Assembly (NCBI GenBank): GCA_964431365.1
Contig: CAYSJJ010000008.1
Coordinates: forward strand, 1-64,000
Direction: 5' to 3'
Source: Geomobilibacter sp964431365
GTDB taxonomy: Bacteria > Desulfobacterota > Desulfuromonadia > Geobacterales > DSM-12255
Length of the DNA stretch: 64,000 bases
How positions within the stretch are numbered: the stretch's first letter is position 1; each line of letters starts with the position of its first letter. Positions 7,992-16,789 of the stretch are shown piece after piece. A program made the position numbers and the translations under genes. Below the pieces are notes generated by a model, which saw only the letters and a program-made list of their open reading frames with translations, ran no database searches and was not told the origin of the DNA.

Positions 7992-8475
7992 AGGTGATTG
8001 CGACGGGATCGAGGGTGACTATGGTGGCGGCAACGGCCGCTTCGGCGATTTCCAGGATCGCGTAGCTCTGGCACGGGGCACGATGCTGCAACGTGCCGGG
8101 GTTGATCAGGAACAGACCGTCGGTCTGCCGCACCAGCGCCTGGTGGGTGTGGCCAAAGAGGACGATTTCGGCCTGTTCGGAACGGGCTCTCTTGATCAGG
8201 TTGGCCAGGCCGTTCTTGACCCCGTAGCTGTCGCCATGGGTAAGGAGTATCCTCCTGCCGGCGATCTCCATGACCTTGGTGCGCGGCTCGCTGCAACCGG
8301 GGTCGCAGTTCCCCGGCACGGCCAGTACCGGAATCTGGCAGAACTGGCCGACGAGGGCGCCGTCTTCGAACTCATCCCCAAGGTGAATCACCAGGTCGGC
8401 GGGGCCGGCCTCGCTGACGAGCCTGACCGCCTGGGCAAAGTTACCATGGGTATCGGAAAGGATAAAGATACGCAT
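7990..8475 (-). CDS. YfcE/MJ0936-type metallophosphoesterase
   Basis: 161 residues. Metallophosphatase motifs appear in order: DTHGN (residues about 8-12), GDE, GNCD, THGD and GHTH, supplying the His/Asp ligands for a dinuclear metal centre. The compact size with no extra domains matches the YfcE subfamily of cytoplasmic phosphodiesterases. The start at 8475 gives the usual MRIFILSDTHG N terminus; the longer in-frame extension upstream is antisense to the sppA gene and is rejected. Physiological substrate unknown. Confidence 0.88.
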   Translation of the reverse strand: MRIFILSDTHGNFAQAVRLVSEAGPADLVIHLGDEFEDGALVGQFCQIPVLAVPGNCDPGCSEPRTKVMEIAGRRILLTHGDSYGVKNGLANLIKRARSEQAEIVLFGHTHQALVRQTDGLFLINPGTLQHRAPCQSYAILEIAEAAVAATIVTLDPVAIT

Positions 8476-8545
8476 GGGGGTAGAGTAGCAGAGATGCCCG
8501 GTGTTGGTCAATCCGCCTCGGGCGGCTTCTGAAAGAGGAGAGAGC

Positions 8546-9402
8546 ATGCAACGTAAATGGCTCTGGTTGGGGATCGGCCTGACCGCCATGATCATACTGC
8601 TGATGGTGTTCGGCGTTCTGGCCGTGACCGCGCTCCTGGGCGATACCCGTCCCCTGACCGTGGGAAGCGGCATTGGTCTGGTGGAGGTCAGGGGGCTGAT
8701 CATCGATCCGCAGGAGACCGTCAAGCAGCTCAGGGAGTTCCAGAAGGACGACAACGTCAAGGCGGTGGTGCTCCGCATCGACTCGCCCGGCGGCGTGGTC
8801 GGCCCTTCCCAGGAGATCCATGCGGCGGTCAGAAAACTGAGCACGAAGAAGAAGGTGATTGTCTCCATGGGGAGCGTGGCCGCGTCGGGCGGTTATTACA
8901 TCGCGGTCCCAGCAACGACCATCTATGCAAACCCCGGCACCATCACCGGCAGCATCGGGGTGCTGATGAAGTTCTCGAATATTGAAGGGCTCATGGACAA
9001 GGTCGGGATGAAGTCCTTCACCCTGAAGACCGGCAAGTTCAAGGATGCAGGCTCACCGGTCCGGCAGATGACCGACGAGGAGCGGGCCATGCTCCAGGGG
9101 GTCATCGACAGTACCCATGCCCAGTTCGTCAGGGCAGTGGCCGAGGGGCGGAAGCTGCCGGAAGAGAAGGTGCGTGAGATTGCCGACGGCCGGATCTTCT
9201 CCGGCGAACAGGCTCTGGCGCTGAAACTCGTCGACCGGCTCGGCACCATGCAGGATGCCATTGAGGAGGCCGGGCGTCTGGCGGGTATCAGTGGCGAACC
9301 GCAGATCATCCGTCCCCCGAAAAAGAAGAAGCTCCTGCTGGACATGCTGGTGGAGGAGAGCGCCGGACGTGTCGACCGGATACTGGGGAGCGGCCGGGGA
9401 CT
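8546..9402 (+). CDS. sppA: Signal peptide peptidase SppA (3' end lost in gap)
   Basis: A membrane-anchored serine protease that clears cleaved signal peptides. One N-terminal transmembrane helix (about residues 8-30) is followed by the S49 domain: IDSPGG, the nucleophile Ser in GSVAASGGYY, the Lys of TLKTGKFKDAG and GSIG. The length matches the short bacterial SppA form. ATG 8546 has GAGGAGAG just upstream. The frame runs into the N run with no stop, so probably only a few to about 20 residues are missing. Confidence 0.88.
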
Positions 9403-9412
9403 NNNNNNNNNN
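9403..9412. other. Assembly gap (10 N) between sppA and a permease gene
   Basis: A run of ten N. The flanks share no overlap. The left flank is still inside sppA and the right flank starts one base before a permease start codon. The run is probably a fixed-size placeholder, so the real missing stretch could hold the end of sppA and even another gene. Confidence 0.95.
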
Positions 9413-9413
9413 G

Positions 9414-10397
9414 GTGGCCGCCTATCTCCTCCAGCGACTGGCGGGCCTGGTTCCGCTCTTGCTCGGGATCACCCTGATCACGTTCCTGGTCATGCACCTG
9501 GCACCGGGTGAGCCGGTGGAGATGCAGACCGCCATGAATCCCAAGGTCTCCGCCCAGGCCAGGGAGCGGCTCCGGGAGTTCTACGGGCTGGACAAGCCGC
9601 TGCACGTCCAGTATCTGAGCTGGCTGGGGCGCGTGGCCAGGCTCGACTTCGGCCGCTCCTTCGCCCCGGACAACCGGCCGGTCATTGACAAGATCAAAGA
9701 GCGCATCCCGGTGACCCTCTCCCTCAACGTCATCGCCCTTTGCCTCGAGTTCGGCCTGGCAATCCCGATCGGGATCCTGGCCGCCACCCGTCGCGACTCT
9801 CTACTGGACAAGGGGATCACCCTGTTCGTCTTCCTCGGCTTTGCGGTCCCGACCTTCTGGCTGGCGCTGATCCTCATGTACCTTTTCGGCGTCAAGCTCG
9901 GCTGGCTTCCCATCTCCGGCCTCCACTCCCTGGGGAGTGCCAAGCTGCATGGCCTCGCCTGGTTATGGGACCTGGCACAGCACCTGATCCTCCCGATTGC
10001 CATCGCCACCTTCGGCAGCCTGGCCGGACTCTCCCGTTACATGCGCTCCACCATGCTGGAGGTGATCGGCCAGGATTACATCACCACGGCCCGGGCCAAG
10101 GGGCTTACTGAGAGGGTGGTGATCTACCGCCATGCCTTGCGCAACGCCCTTTTGCCGGTCATCACCCTGCTCGGATTCTCCCTTCCCGGCCTAATCGGCG
10201 GCAGCGTGATCTTCGAAACCATCTTCGCCATTCCGGGGATGGGGCAGCTCTTCTATATGGGGGTGATGTCCAGGGATTACCCGCTGGTCATGGGGATACT
10301 GACCATCGGCGCCGGCCTCACCCTGGTCGGCAACCTCCTGGCTGACCTGGCCTATGCTGCGGCCGATCCGAGGATCAGGCACGGGGGGAATGGGTAG
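9414..10397 (+). CDS. Peptide ABC permease, DppB/OppB-type
   Basis: About 327 residues with six transmembrane helices. The N terminus is family-typical (YLLQRLAGLVPLLLGITLIT and then HLAPGEP) and the EAA loop is DYITTARAKGLTERVVIYRH. It forms the inner-membrane channel with the DppC-like product immediately downstream. Substrates in the family are di- or oligopeptides or nickel chelates. GTG 9414 sits right after the assembly gap, so an upstream start inside the gap cannot be excluded. No binding protein or ATPase is visible nearby. Confidence 0.88.
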   Translation: MAAYLLQRLAGLVPLLLGITLITFLVMHLAPGEPVEMQTAMNPKVSAQARERLREFYGLDKPLHVQYLSWLGRVARLDFGRSFAPDNRPVIDKIKERIPVTLSLNVIALCLEFGLAIPIGILAATRRDSLLDKGITLFVFLGFAVPTFWLALILMYLFGVKLGWLPISGLHSLGSAKLHGLAWLWDLAQHLILPIAIATFGSLAGLSRYMRSTMLEVIGQDYITTARAKGLTERVVIYRHALRNALLPVITLLGFSLPGLIGGSVIFETIFAIPGMGQLFYMGVMSRDYPLVMGILTIGAGLTLVGNLLADLAYAAADPRIRHGGNG

Positions 10398-10398
10398 C

Positions 10399-11253
10399 AT
10401 GTCGTTCAGGACCTCATATTTTTATTCCATCGTGCTCCGGCGGCTCTCGGCCAACCGCTTTGCCATGGTCGGCGCCCTGGTGGTCGGCTTCCTCTTCGTC
10501 CTCTCGTTTCTGGCCCCCTACATCACGCCGTACGCGCCCGATACCCTGGATGCCTACCGGGTCCTGATGCCCCCCTCCGCCGAGCACTGGTTCGGCACCG
10601 ACGAGCTCGGTCGGGACGTCTTCACCCGGATGATCTACGGTGCCCGCATCTCCCTGAAGGTCGGGTTCGTCGCCGTCGGCATCGCCGTCACCATCGGCAC
10701 GGCCATCGGGCTCCTGGCCGGCTACTATGGCGGTTTCCTGGACAGCCTGATGATGCGCGGGGTGGACATCATGCTCTGCTTTCCGACCTTTTTCCTCATT
10801 CTGGCGGTGATTGCCATGCTGGAGCCCTCCATCTGGTACATCATGGCCATCATCGGCCTCACCGGCTGGATGGGGGTGGCGCGGCTGGTACGGGCCGAGG
10901 TCCTGTCGCTCCGGGAGCGGGATTTTGTCCAGGCTGCCCGTGCCCTGGGGGCGTCGGACCTAAGGATCATCTGCAACCACATCCTCCCCAACGCCCTGTC
11001 GCCGGTCCTGGTGGCGGCCACCCTCGGCGTTGCCGGGGCGATCCTGACTGAGTCGGCGCTTTCGTTCCTCGGTATCGGCGTCCAACCGCCGACGCCCAGT
11101 TGGGGGAACATGCTCACCTCGGGCAAGGACTATCTGGAGTTCGCCTGGTGGCTTTCGCTCTTTCCGGGCCTGGCCATACTGGTGACGGTAGTTGCCTACA
11201 ACCTGCTGGGGGAGGGGATCAGAGACGCCCTCGACCCCCGGCTGAACCGCTAG
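10399..11253 (+). CDS. Peptide ABC permease, DppC/OppC-type
   Basis: 284 residues. The family N-terminal segment (NRFAMVGALVVGFLFVLSF), the HWFGTDELGRDVFTRMIYGAR motif region and the EAA loop with FVQAARALGASDLRII are all present. It pairs with the preceding permease. The start overlaps a G-rich ribosome site inside the 3' end of that gene; ATG 10390 is an in-frame alternative three codons earlier. The cognate ATPases must be elsewhere. Confidence 0.9.
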   Translation: MSFRTSYFYSIVLRRLSANRFAMVGALVVGFLFVLSFLAPYITPYAPDTLDAYRVLMPPSAEHWFGTDELGRDVFTRMIYGARISLKVGFVAVGIAVTIGTAIGLLAGYYGGFLDSLMMRGVDIMLCFPTFFLILAVIAMLEPSIWYIMAIIGLTGWMGVARLVRAEVLSLRERDFVQAARALGASDLRIICNHILPNALSPVLVAATLGVAGAILTESALSFLGIGVQPPTPSWGNMLTSGKDYLEFAWWLSLFPGLAILVTVVAYNLLGEGIRDALDPRLNR

Positions 11254-11258
11254 TCTGC

Positions 11259-11457
11259 AGGTTGCTGAAAAACAGCCATCTCGCCGCCGTCCTCGCAAGC
11301 TCCTCGGTGCGGCGTAGCGCTGCAATCCCTCACCCAATCCCTCTCCCAGAGGGAGAGGGCACAGCATACTCTCCCCCTCTGGGGGAGAGATAGAGAGAGG
11401 GCTGCCTCCCTCGAAGCTTTCTGCGGGTGCGACGATATGACTTTTTTTGAGCAACCT
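11259..11457. repeat. Terminal-inverted-repeat element, copy 1 (interrupted)
   Basis: A 199-bp element opening with AGGTTGCTGAAAAA and closing with TTTTTTTGAGCAACCT, its inverted complement. The interior includes CATCTCGCCGCCGTCCTCGC and TCGAAGCTTTCTGCGG, also found in copy 2 at 31819-31940. This copy is longer because about 77 bp of unrelated palindromic DNA sits inside it. No ORF within it looks coding. It resembles a non-autonomous MITE-like repeat. Confidence 0.8.
11324..11400. repeat. Nested palindromic repeat inside the element
   Basis: About 77 bp absent from copy 2, holding two palindromes: CCCTCTCCCAGAGGGAGAGGG and CTCTCCCCCTCTGGGGGAGAG. It is flanked on both sides by GCTGC (11319-11323 and 11401-11405), which could be a target duplication. 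It resembles the REP-like CCCTCTCCC elements common in proteobacteria. Confidence 0.65.
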
Positions 11458-11491
11458 AGGGACTTTTGGAAAATATATCAGAAGGGTTCAT

Positions 11492-11983
11492 ATGAGTGAT
11501 CTGAACAAGAACGATTTCGATATCGAGACGCTGGAGGATGAAATCCGTGTGGACGGCCTCTGCCAACGGCTCCTGCGCCGCTTCTACGACAGCCGGCTGG
11601 CGGCGGGTCTCACCCCGCAGGACGCAACCCTCCTTGCCAACAGCGCGGATTATTATCTCCGGGACTTCGTGATCGACCGCATGCATCGCAATCCGTTCGA
11701 CGAGAGCCCCGGTCTGGTCAGGCAGTTCGCCGGCAACTGGTACATCGTCAACACCCTGGAGCCGAACGTGGACGAACTGGCCCGGCACCTGGCCGGGATC
11801 AGGGCCTTCTACCGGTTCCTACGCGAAGAGAGCCTGATCTCCGCCGACTATTTTCAGACGGTTGAGGCCGAGTGCGAGGCCCTTCCCTGGTTCAGCGGCC
11901 GGATCGATGCATTCTGGGCCATCAAGGACGACGGCTACTTCGCCTGGGAGCAGGAGTGTTCCCTGAAGGGATACCTGTCATGA
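11492..11983 (+). CDS. Conserved-looking hypothetical protein
   Basis: 163 residues, soluble, acidic and helix-rich, without signal peptide or recognised motif. The sequence has regular helices (LCQRLLRRFYDSRLAAGLTP, ELARHLAGIRAFYRFLRE). ATG 11492 follows GAAGGG. Its stop overlaps the ATG of the M48 protease gene (ATGA), so the two are translationally coupled, which suggests a linked function. I cannot assign a family. Confidence 0.75.
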   Translation: MSDLNKNDFDIETLEDEIRVDGLCQRLLRRFYDSRLAAGLTPQDATLLANSADYYLRDFVIDRMHRNPFDESPGLVRQFAGNWYIVNTLEPNVDELARHLAGIRAFYRFLREESLISADYFQTVEAECEALPWFSGRIDAFWAIKDDGYFAWEQECSLKGYLS

Positions 11984-12783
11984 AACAGCTCCGCTCCATT
12001 GTTCCGGCCCTCCTGCTGCTTGCGTCGCTCCTCACCGGCTGTAGCGTCAACATGACCGATATCCAGGGGATCAATCTCATCTCCGTGGACGAGGAAAAGG
12101 AGCTGGGGATCAAGTTCACCGCCGAAATCGAGAAGCAGCGGCAGGTGGTGACCGATCCCGAGGTGAATGGATACGTGGACCGGGTCGGCAAGCGTCTGCT
12201 GGCCGGTGCTCGGGACGTCCCGTTTCCCTTCACCTTCAAGGTGATCAAAGACGACAGCGTCAACGCCTTTGCCGTGCCGGGGGGACATATCTATGTCCAT
12301 TCCGGCCTGATCAAGGCTGCTGCCAGCGAGGACGAACTGGCCGGGGTAATGGCCCATGAGATCAACCATGGGGTGGCCCGTCACGGCACCCGCCAGATGA
12401 CACAACAGTACGGCTACTCCCTGGTGCTGCAGCTCCTGCTCGGTCAGAACCCCGGCCAGCTCAGCCAGCTGGCCGCTTCGCTCTTCGGCCAGGCCGGCAG
12501 CATGGCCTACAGCAGGGGGATGGAGAACCAGGCCGATTATCTGGGGGTGGAGACCATGGCCCGGGCCGGCTACAACCCCAACGGGATGCTCACCTTCTTC
12601 ACCAAGCTGGACAGCATGCAGGCGCAGCAGCCGTCGCAGCTGGTGCAGTTTTTCTCCTCCCACCCTCTGACCGCCGAGCGGGTGGAGCGTGTGAAAACGG
12701 CCATGGGACAGCTTCCTCCCATGAAGTACAGCGGTCCTGCCGACAAGAAGGAGTTTGACCGGGTCAAGGCGAAGGTGAAGTAG
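11980..12783 (+). CDS. M48-family metalloprotease lipoprotein
   Basis: 267 residues. A lipoprotein signal with lipobox LTGC is followed by an M48 domain with zinc motif H126-E-I-N-H130 and the downstream Glu in ENQAD (third zinc ligand). It ends with a helical segment carrying SSHPLTAERVERV, common in LoiP/BepA-type periplasmic proteases that act in outer-membrane quality control. There is no C-terminal TPR domain, so it is closer to LoiP/YcaL than to BepA. Translationally coupled to the preceding gene. Confidence 0.9.
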   Translation: MKQLRSIVPALLLLASLLTGCSVNMTDIQGINLISVDEEKELGIKFTAEIEKQRQVVTDPEVNGYVDRVGKRLLAGARDVPFPFTFKVIKDDSVNAFAVPGGHIYVHSGLIKAAASEDELAGVMAHEINHGVARHGTRQMTQQYGYSLVLQLLLGQNPGQLSQLAASLFGQAGSMAYSRGMENQADYLGVETMARAGYNPNGMLTFFTKLDSMQAQQPSQLVQFFSSHPLTAERVERVKTAMGQLPPMKYSGPADKKEFDRVKAKVK

Positions 12784-12846
12784 GTAGATGTCCCTGTTCG
12801 TGTGACAACCGTTGCTTCATAATCATGAACACCCTTCAGGCAACTC

Positions 12847-12875
12847 TTGACACCATTGTGTGCCAATGTTAATTA
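12847..12875 (+). promoter_or_regulatory. Sigma-70-type promoter of the carbonic anhydrase gene
   Basis: A perfect -35 TTGACA at 12847-12852, a 17-bp spacer, then TAATTA at 12870-12875 as -10. It lies about 33 bp upstream of the ATG at 12909, in an AT-rich gap after the protease gene. Confidence 0.55.
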
Positions 12876-12908
12876 TGTTGCCTTTAATAATTTGTCTGGA
12901 GGGAGATC

Positions 12909-13609
12909 ATGGTGAAGAAGACGTCGGCAGCAATCGTGGCAATCGGTTTACTGGTACTCTCGGGGGCGTTGGCCTTCGGATCGGGAAGCGGGACGGGAAT
13001 ATCCGCGGACGAGGCGCTGAAACAGCTGCTGGATGGCAACAAGCGCTACGTGGAACAGCAGATGACCGGCCAGAAGCTGTGCAACNNNNNNNNNNCAACG
13101 TCAGCGCCCGCGAGGGGCTGACAAAAGGGCAGCACCCCTACGCAATCATTCTTTCGTGCTCCGATTCCCGGGTGCCGCCGGAAATCGTCTTTGACAAGGG
13201 GCTTGGCGAGATCTTTGTCGTGCGGGTGGCGGGCAATGTCCCGGACCCGGTCGTTCTGGGGAGTGTGGAGTATGCAGCCGAGCACCTCGGTTCGCCCCTG
13301 GTGCTGGTCCTTGGCCACGAGCGGTGCGGTGCGGTGACGGCGGCGGTGGATGCCAAGGGAAAGCCGGAGGGTAATATCGGCGCCATCATCAAGACCATCT
13401 CCCCGGCCGTGAAACAGGCCCGGAAAGAGTATAAAGGGTCCGACAAGGCCGTCCTGGTGGAGACCGCCATCGACGACAACGTCAAACTGGTGTCGGCGAA
13501 CCTGACCGCCAAGTCACCGGTCCTGAAGCATCTGGTGAAAGAGGGGAAGCTGAAGATCGTTGCCGCCAAGTACGACCTGGACGACGGTCAGGTCCGGCTG
13601 CTCCCGTAA
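12909..13609 (+). CDS. Exported beta-carbonic anhydrase (interrupted by an N run)
   Basis: Converts CO2 and bicarbonate. An N-terminal signal peptide (KKTSAAIVAIGLLVLSGALA) implies a periplasmic enzyme, unusual for the beta class but known. Zinc ligands are in CSDSRVPPE (Cys, with the Asp-Arg dyad) and GHERCGA (His, Cys). The 10-N run at 13086-13095 splits the frame, but the flanks both contain CAAC. Merging them restores one frame with KLCN joined to VSAREGL, giving about 228 residues. ATG 12909 follows GGAGGGAG. I treat the interruption as an assembly artefact, not a pseudogene. Confidence 0.88.
13086..13095. other. Assembly gap (10 N), probably false
   Basis: Ten N inside the carbonic anhydrase gene. 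The left flank ends GTGCAAC and the right flank begins CAACGTC. Collapsing the shared CAAC gives an uninterrupted, family-like reading frame, whereas leaving the N run as 10 bases breaks the frame. Confidence 0.9.
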
Positions 13610-13630
13610 TCGCGATAACGTCTGGGAAAA

Positions 13631-13665
13631 AAAGAAAGGCCCGCCAGTGCGGGCCTTTCTTTTTT
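13631..13665. terminator. Bidirectional terminator between convergent genes
   Basis: The stem AAAGAAAGGCCCGC pairs with GCGGGCCTTTCTTT across a CAGT loop, with an A run on the left and a T run on the right. It can stop transcription from both the carbonic anhydrase gene (plus) and the peptidase gene (minus). Confidence 0.88.
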
Positions 13666-13669
13666 CGAA

Positions 13670-15448
13670 TCAGCCGACCAGAGATTTCAGCTCTTCGATC
13701 ATCTCCGCCAGGACGTCGTAACCCTTTTGCCAGAAGTCGGGGGCGAACAGGTCGATGCCGGCTGGCCGGACCGTGTCGGCCGGTGACTGGCTGCCGCCGC
13801 TGGCGAGGATCGCCTCGTAGCTCGGGACGAACGCGGCCCCCGCCTCCTGGTAGCGGCGGTAGAGGGCAAGGACCAAGAGCTCGGCAAAGGTGTACGAGTA
13901 GCAGTAGAAACGGGTGTGGATGAAGTGGGAGATGTAGCTCCACCCCCAGCGGTACGGCTCGATCATCTCCACCGCGTCGCCGTAGAGCCGGCCATTCTCT
14001 TCCCACCAGAGGTCGCCGATCCGGGCGGCGGTCAGGAGCCCCTCGGCCCGCTCCCGGTGCAGCCGCTCCTCGAAGCGGGTCAGGACATTCTGGCGGAAGG
14101 TGGTGGCGATGATCTCCTCGATCTTGGCGCAGAGCAGGGCGATCCGGACGCTTTTGTCGTCTTCGCTGGCCAGCAGGTGGCGGGTGAGGAGGATTTCCCC
14201 GAAGACCGAAGCGGTCTCGGCCAGCGGCAGCGGCGCATGGGAGTTGACCATGGTCTGGCGCTGGGCAAGGACGAAGTGAAGGCCGTGCCCCAGTTCGTGG
14301 GCCAGGGTGGAGACGTCCCGCAGGGTGCCGGTGAAATTGACCAGGACATAGGGGGGGAGCGACGGGGTCATCCCCATGCAGAATGCGCCACCGGTTTTCC
14401 CCGGGCGCGGCGGGATGTCGATCCGGGCGTCGGTGAAGAAGGCCTCGATGATCGGACGGTAGGCCGGGTTGAACTGCTCGTAGGCATCCAGAACCAGGGT
14501 GCGGGCCTCGTCGAAGGTGTAGCTGCGGTGGGTTTCGCCCACCGGGGCGTAGATGTCGGAGTTCTTGAGCCGGGGCACTCCGAGGAGTCTGGCCTTGAGG
14601 CGGAAGTATTCGCGGGCCAGCGGATAGTTGGCCTCGGAAACGGTCATCAGGTGTTCCACCACCTGGTCCGGCAGTTCGTTACCGATGTTGGTCGGCTCCA
14701 TCGGGTGGCGGTAGCCCCGCAGTTCCAGCTCCTGTCCGTGGTCCAGGGCAACGGTATTGAAGATGGTGGAAAGGACGATGGCATGTTCGGCATGCCCGTC
14801 CAGAAAGGTGGCAAAGGCCTGTTCGCGGACCGTGGCATCCGGATGGTGCAGGAGGGCGAGGAGCTCTTCGCCTGTCATCTCCCGCTCTGCGCCGTCCAGG
14901 ACAAAGGGGAAGCGGAGAGACGCTGACAGCTCCTCGAAGAGTCGGGCAAAGGCCTCCGAACCGGTCAGGTTCTTCAGTTTGAGCAGCTGTTCCTCGCGCT
15001 CGGGCAGGGCATAGGGACGGAATTTGCGGACCCCCTCCAGGAAGTGCCGGTAGTTGGCCAACCGAGGATCGTTCACGATCTGCGCAAAACGATCGTCCTC
15101 GATCTGCATGATCTCCAGTTCGAAGAAGAGGATCTCACGGGTCACCCGGTTGCCGAACTCCATGGCCTGTTGGGAGAGCTGCTTGTTGACGTCTGACTCG
15201 GAATCGGCGGCGAAGAGGAGATGGGCGTAGAGCTGTGGCTTCACCAGCGCTTCGTGGAGCGACTCGTAATCGGTCAGGGCGCCGAGCATGGTCCCCGCAT
15301 CGAGGGTGGCGACCCGGCCGAGCCAGGTCTCTCTGAATCGCCTGGCAGCGTTGTCGCCGGCCTGGAAATCTCCGGTCAGTTCCGGTGCGTCCGGTCCTGC
15401 ATAGAGGGGAGCGGTGTTCCAGCCCTGCAAAGGGGCGCTGGTTGCCAT
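13670..15448 (-). CDS. M3B oligoendopeptidase, PepF-like
   Basis: 592 residues, cytoplasmic, thimet-type metallopeptidase cleaving oligopeptides. Zinc motif HELGH in LAHELGHGLHFVLAQ sits at about two-thirds of the length, with the third ligand Glu in ETASVFGE, as in family M3. The start at 15448 (ATG, MATSAPLQGW) follows AGGAGGC; the longer in-frame extension has no ribosome site. Full length for the clade. Monocistronic: a terminator lies downstream. Confidence 0.9.
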   Translation of the reverse strand: MATSAPLQGWNTAPLYAGPDAPELTGDFQAGDNAARRFRETWLGRVATLDAGTMLGALTDYESLHEALVKPQLYAHLLFAADSESDVNKQLSQQAMEFGNRVTREILFFELEIMQIEDDRFAQIVNDPRLANYRHFLEGVRKFRPYALPEREEQLLKLKNLTGSEAFARLFEELSASLRFPFVLDGAEREMTGEELLALLHHPDATVREQAFATFLDGHAEHAIVLSTIFNTVALDHGQELELRGYRHPMEPTNIGNELPDQVVEHLMTVSEANYPLAREYFRLKARLLGVPRLKNSDIYAPVGETHRSYTFDEARTLVLDAYEQFNPAYRPIIEAFFTDARIDIPPRPGKTGGAFCMGMTPSLPPYVLVNFTGTLRDVSTLAHELGHGLHFVLAQRQTMVNSHAPLPLAETASVFGEILLTRHLLASEDDKSVRIALLCAKIEEIIATTFRQNVLTRFEERLHRERAEGLLTAARIGDLWWEENGRLYGDAVEMIEPYRWGWSYISHFIHTRFYCYSYTFAELLVLALYRRYQEAGAAFVPSYEAILASGGSQSPADTVRPAGIDLFAPDFWQKGYDVLAEMIEELKSLVG

Positions 15449-15577
15449 GGTGCCTCCTGTATCGTGTGTGGGGAGAACGTGGTGCGTCACGGCCACCCGT
15501 GACGGGGGCGTGCATGCGCGGGGGAGGGATGGCGCCCAGCGAACGCGCGGGCACCATTGCAGTCATCCGAACGGGTC

Positions 15578-15730
15578 TTAGATGAACAGGTGTTCTTCCT
15601 GGTGCTCCTGATGTTCCTGCGACTGATCCTTGGCAGTGTAGAGGAGTACTGCGGCGACTCCGGCTGCCAGTCCGGTGATGAACGACAAGACGAGTGTTCC
15701 TGAGCCGAAGCCGTTTGAATTGTCTGCCAC
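15578..15730 (-). CDS. 50-residue membrane protein, YtxH-like
   Basis: GTG at 15730 is preceded by GGAAAGGCAGG at good spacing. The peptide has a short Gly/Asn-rich N terminus, one helix (TLVLSFITGLAAGVAAVLLYTA) and a His/Glu/Gln-rich tail (SQEHQEHQEEH). This GxxxG-helix-plus-charged-tail layout resembles small YtxH-type envelope proteins. The longer in-frame ORF upstream lacks a ribosome site, so the short form is called. Confidence 0.6.
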   Translation of the reverse strand: MADNSNGFGSGTLVLSFITGLAAGVAAVLLYTAKDQSQEHQEHQEEHLFI

Positions 15731-15950
15731 GTTGTGTACCTGCCTTTCCAGTGAGGTGACGATTATTGCCCGTTCACAGTCTGCGAACGCGCTCGTACAT
15801 AAGTTCATACCAGATATTTCCGGAAATGGTAAGCGGAAATTTTCAGGAGGGTGGGGCTTCTGCGCGTGGCTGATCCCCTGTTGCAGCGATCGGCCGGTCA
15901 GTTCGCTGGTACGGCACACGAAGTGCGGCGTTGTTCACTCGCGGGTGGCG

Positions 15951-15995
15951 AGAAAAAGAAGGGCGGGCTACCGAGTATCTACCGGCTGCCCGCCC
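15951..15995 (-). terminator. Terminator downstream of pal
   Basis: On the minus strand, GGGCGGGC pairs with GCCCGCCC around an 18-nt loop that itself holds CCG/CGG pairs, followed by TTCTTTTTCT. The rest of 15731-16055 (325 bp) shows nothing else convincing. Confidence 0.75.
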
Positions 15996-16055
15996 GAAAG
16001 CCTCATCTGCGTTATCACCTGCCGGAATCCTTCACCCCGGCAGCGCTGAGGTTTG

Positions 16056-16637
16056 TCAGCGCGCGGTTACAACGAATTCGTCGCGACGGTTTTTCGCCCA
16101 GGCCGCCTCGCTGTGCCCGGGATCTGCCGGGTTTTCCCTGCCGTAGCTGATCACGGAAAGGCGGTCTGCCGGCGTTCCCAGGGTCATCAGGTATTGGCGC
16201 GCGGCAATGGCCCGCTTTTCGCCAAGGGCGAGGTTATATTCGTCCGAGCCCCTCTCGTCGCAATTGCCTTCGATACGCACGGTCAGGGCCTTGTTCTTCT
16301 TCAGGAGTTCTGCGTTCTTCTTGAGAGTGGAACGGGCCTCATCGCTCAATGCATTGGAGTCGAACGCGAAATAGATCCGCTCAAGCGACGACTGGTTCAG
16401 TTCCGCCCCGCTTGTCTGCTTGGCTGCATCGACCTTTGCCTGCTGAGCAGCCGTCTGCGCTGTGCCCGGCGTCTGCTGTGCCGTCTGCTCCGGACGGGGA
16501 AGCTCTTTTGCCGGTTTTGCGGCAGCAGGTGCAGCAGCAAGCTGGTCGTCCTTCTTGACCAACTCCTGCTTGGCGCAGCCACCGGCAACCAGCGTCGCAC
16601 AGGCCAGGGACAGAAGAGCAAGAACTACGCGTTTCAT
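16056..16637 (-). CDS. pal: Peptidoglycan-associated lipoprotein Pal
   Basis: 193 residues. A lipoprotein signal with lipobox VAGGC, then an Ala/Gln/Pro-rich linker (about 20-75), then an OmpA-like peptidoglycan-binding domain with IYFAFDSNALSDEA, RIEGNCDERGSDEYNLALGEKRA and SYGRENP. Pal tethers the outer membrane to the cell wall with the Tol complex. No tol genes are adjacent here, which is unusual because pal is often the last gene of a tol-pal operon. Start at 16637, preceded by GGAGGAATG. Confidence 0.92.
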   Translation of the reverse strand: MKRVVLALLSLACATLVAGGCAKQELVKKDDQLAAAPAAAKPAKELPRPEQTAQQTPGTAQTAAQQAKVDAAKQTSGAELNQSSLERIYFAFDSNALSDEARSTLKKNAELLKKNKALTVRIEGNCDERGSDEYNLALGEKRAIAARQYLMTLGTPADRLSVISYGRENPADPGHSEAAWAKNRRDEFVVTAR

Positions 16638-16789
16638 GTGACATTCCTCCTTTTTGTGGTGACAGGTATGATGAACATTCTTGCATCGGCAGCAGGCGCG
16701 TTGCCGAACAGAGCCGTTTGTGTTAAAAAGATTACTACGCTTATTGTTTGAATGCAAAATATTTTTGTCGATATTTCAGGGAGCAGATA

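Noticed and set aside
13916..14926. Plus-strand ORF inside the PepF-like gene
   Set aside because: Antisense to an intact M3 peptidase with HELGH. The translation is low-complexity Gly/Asp/Val-rich, with no motifs.
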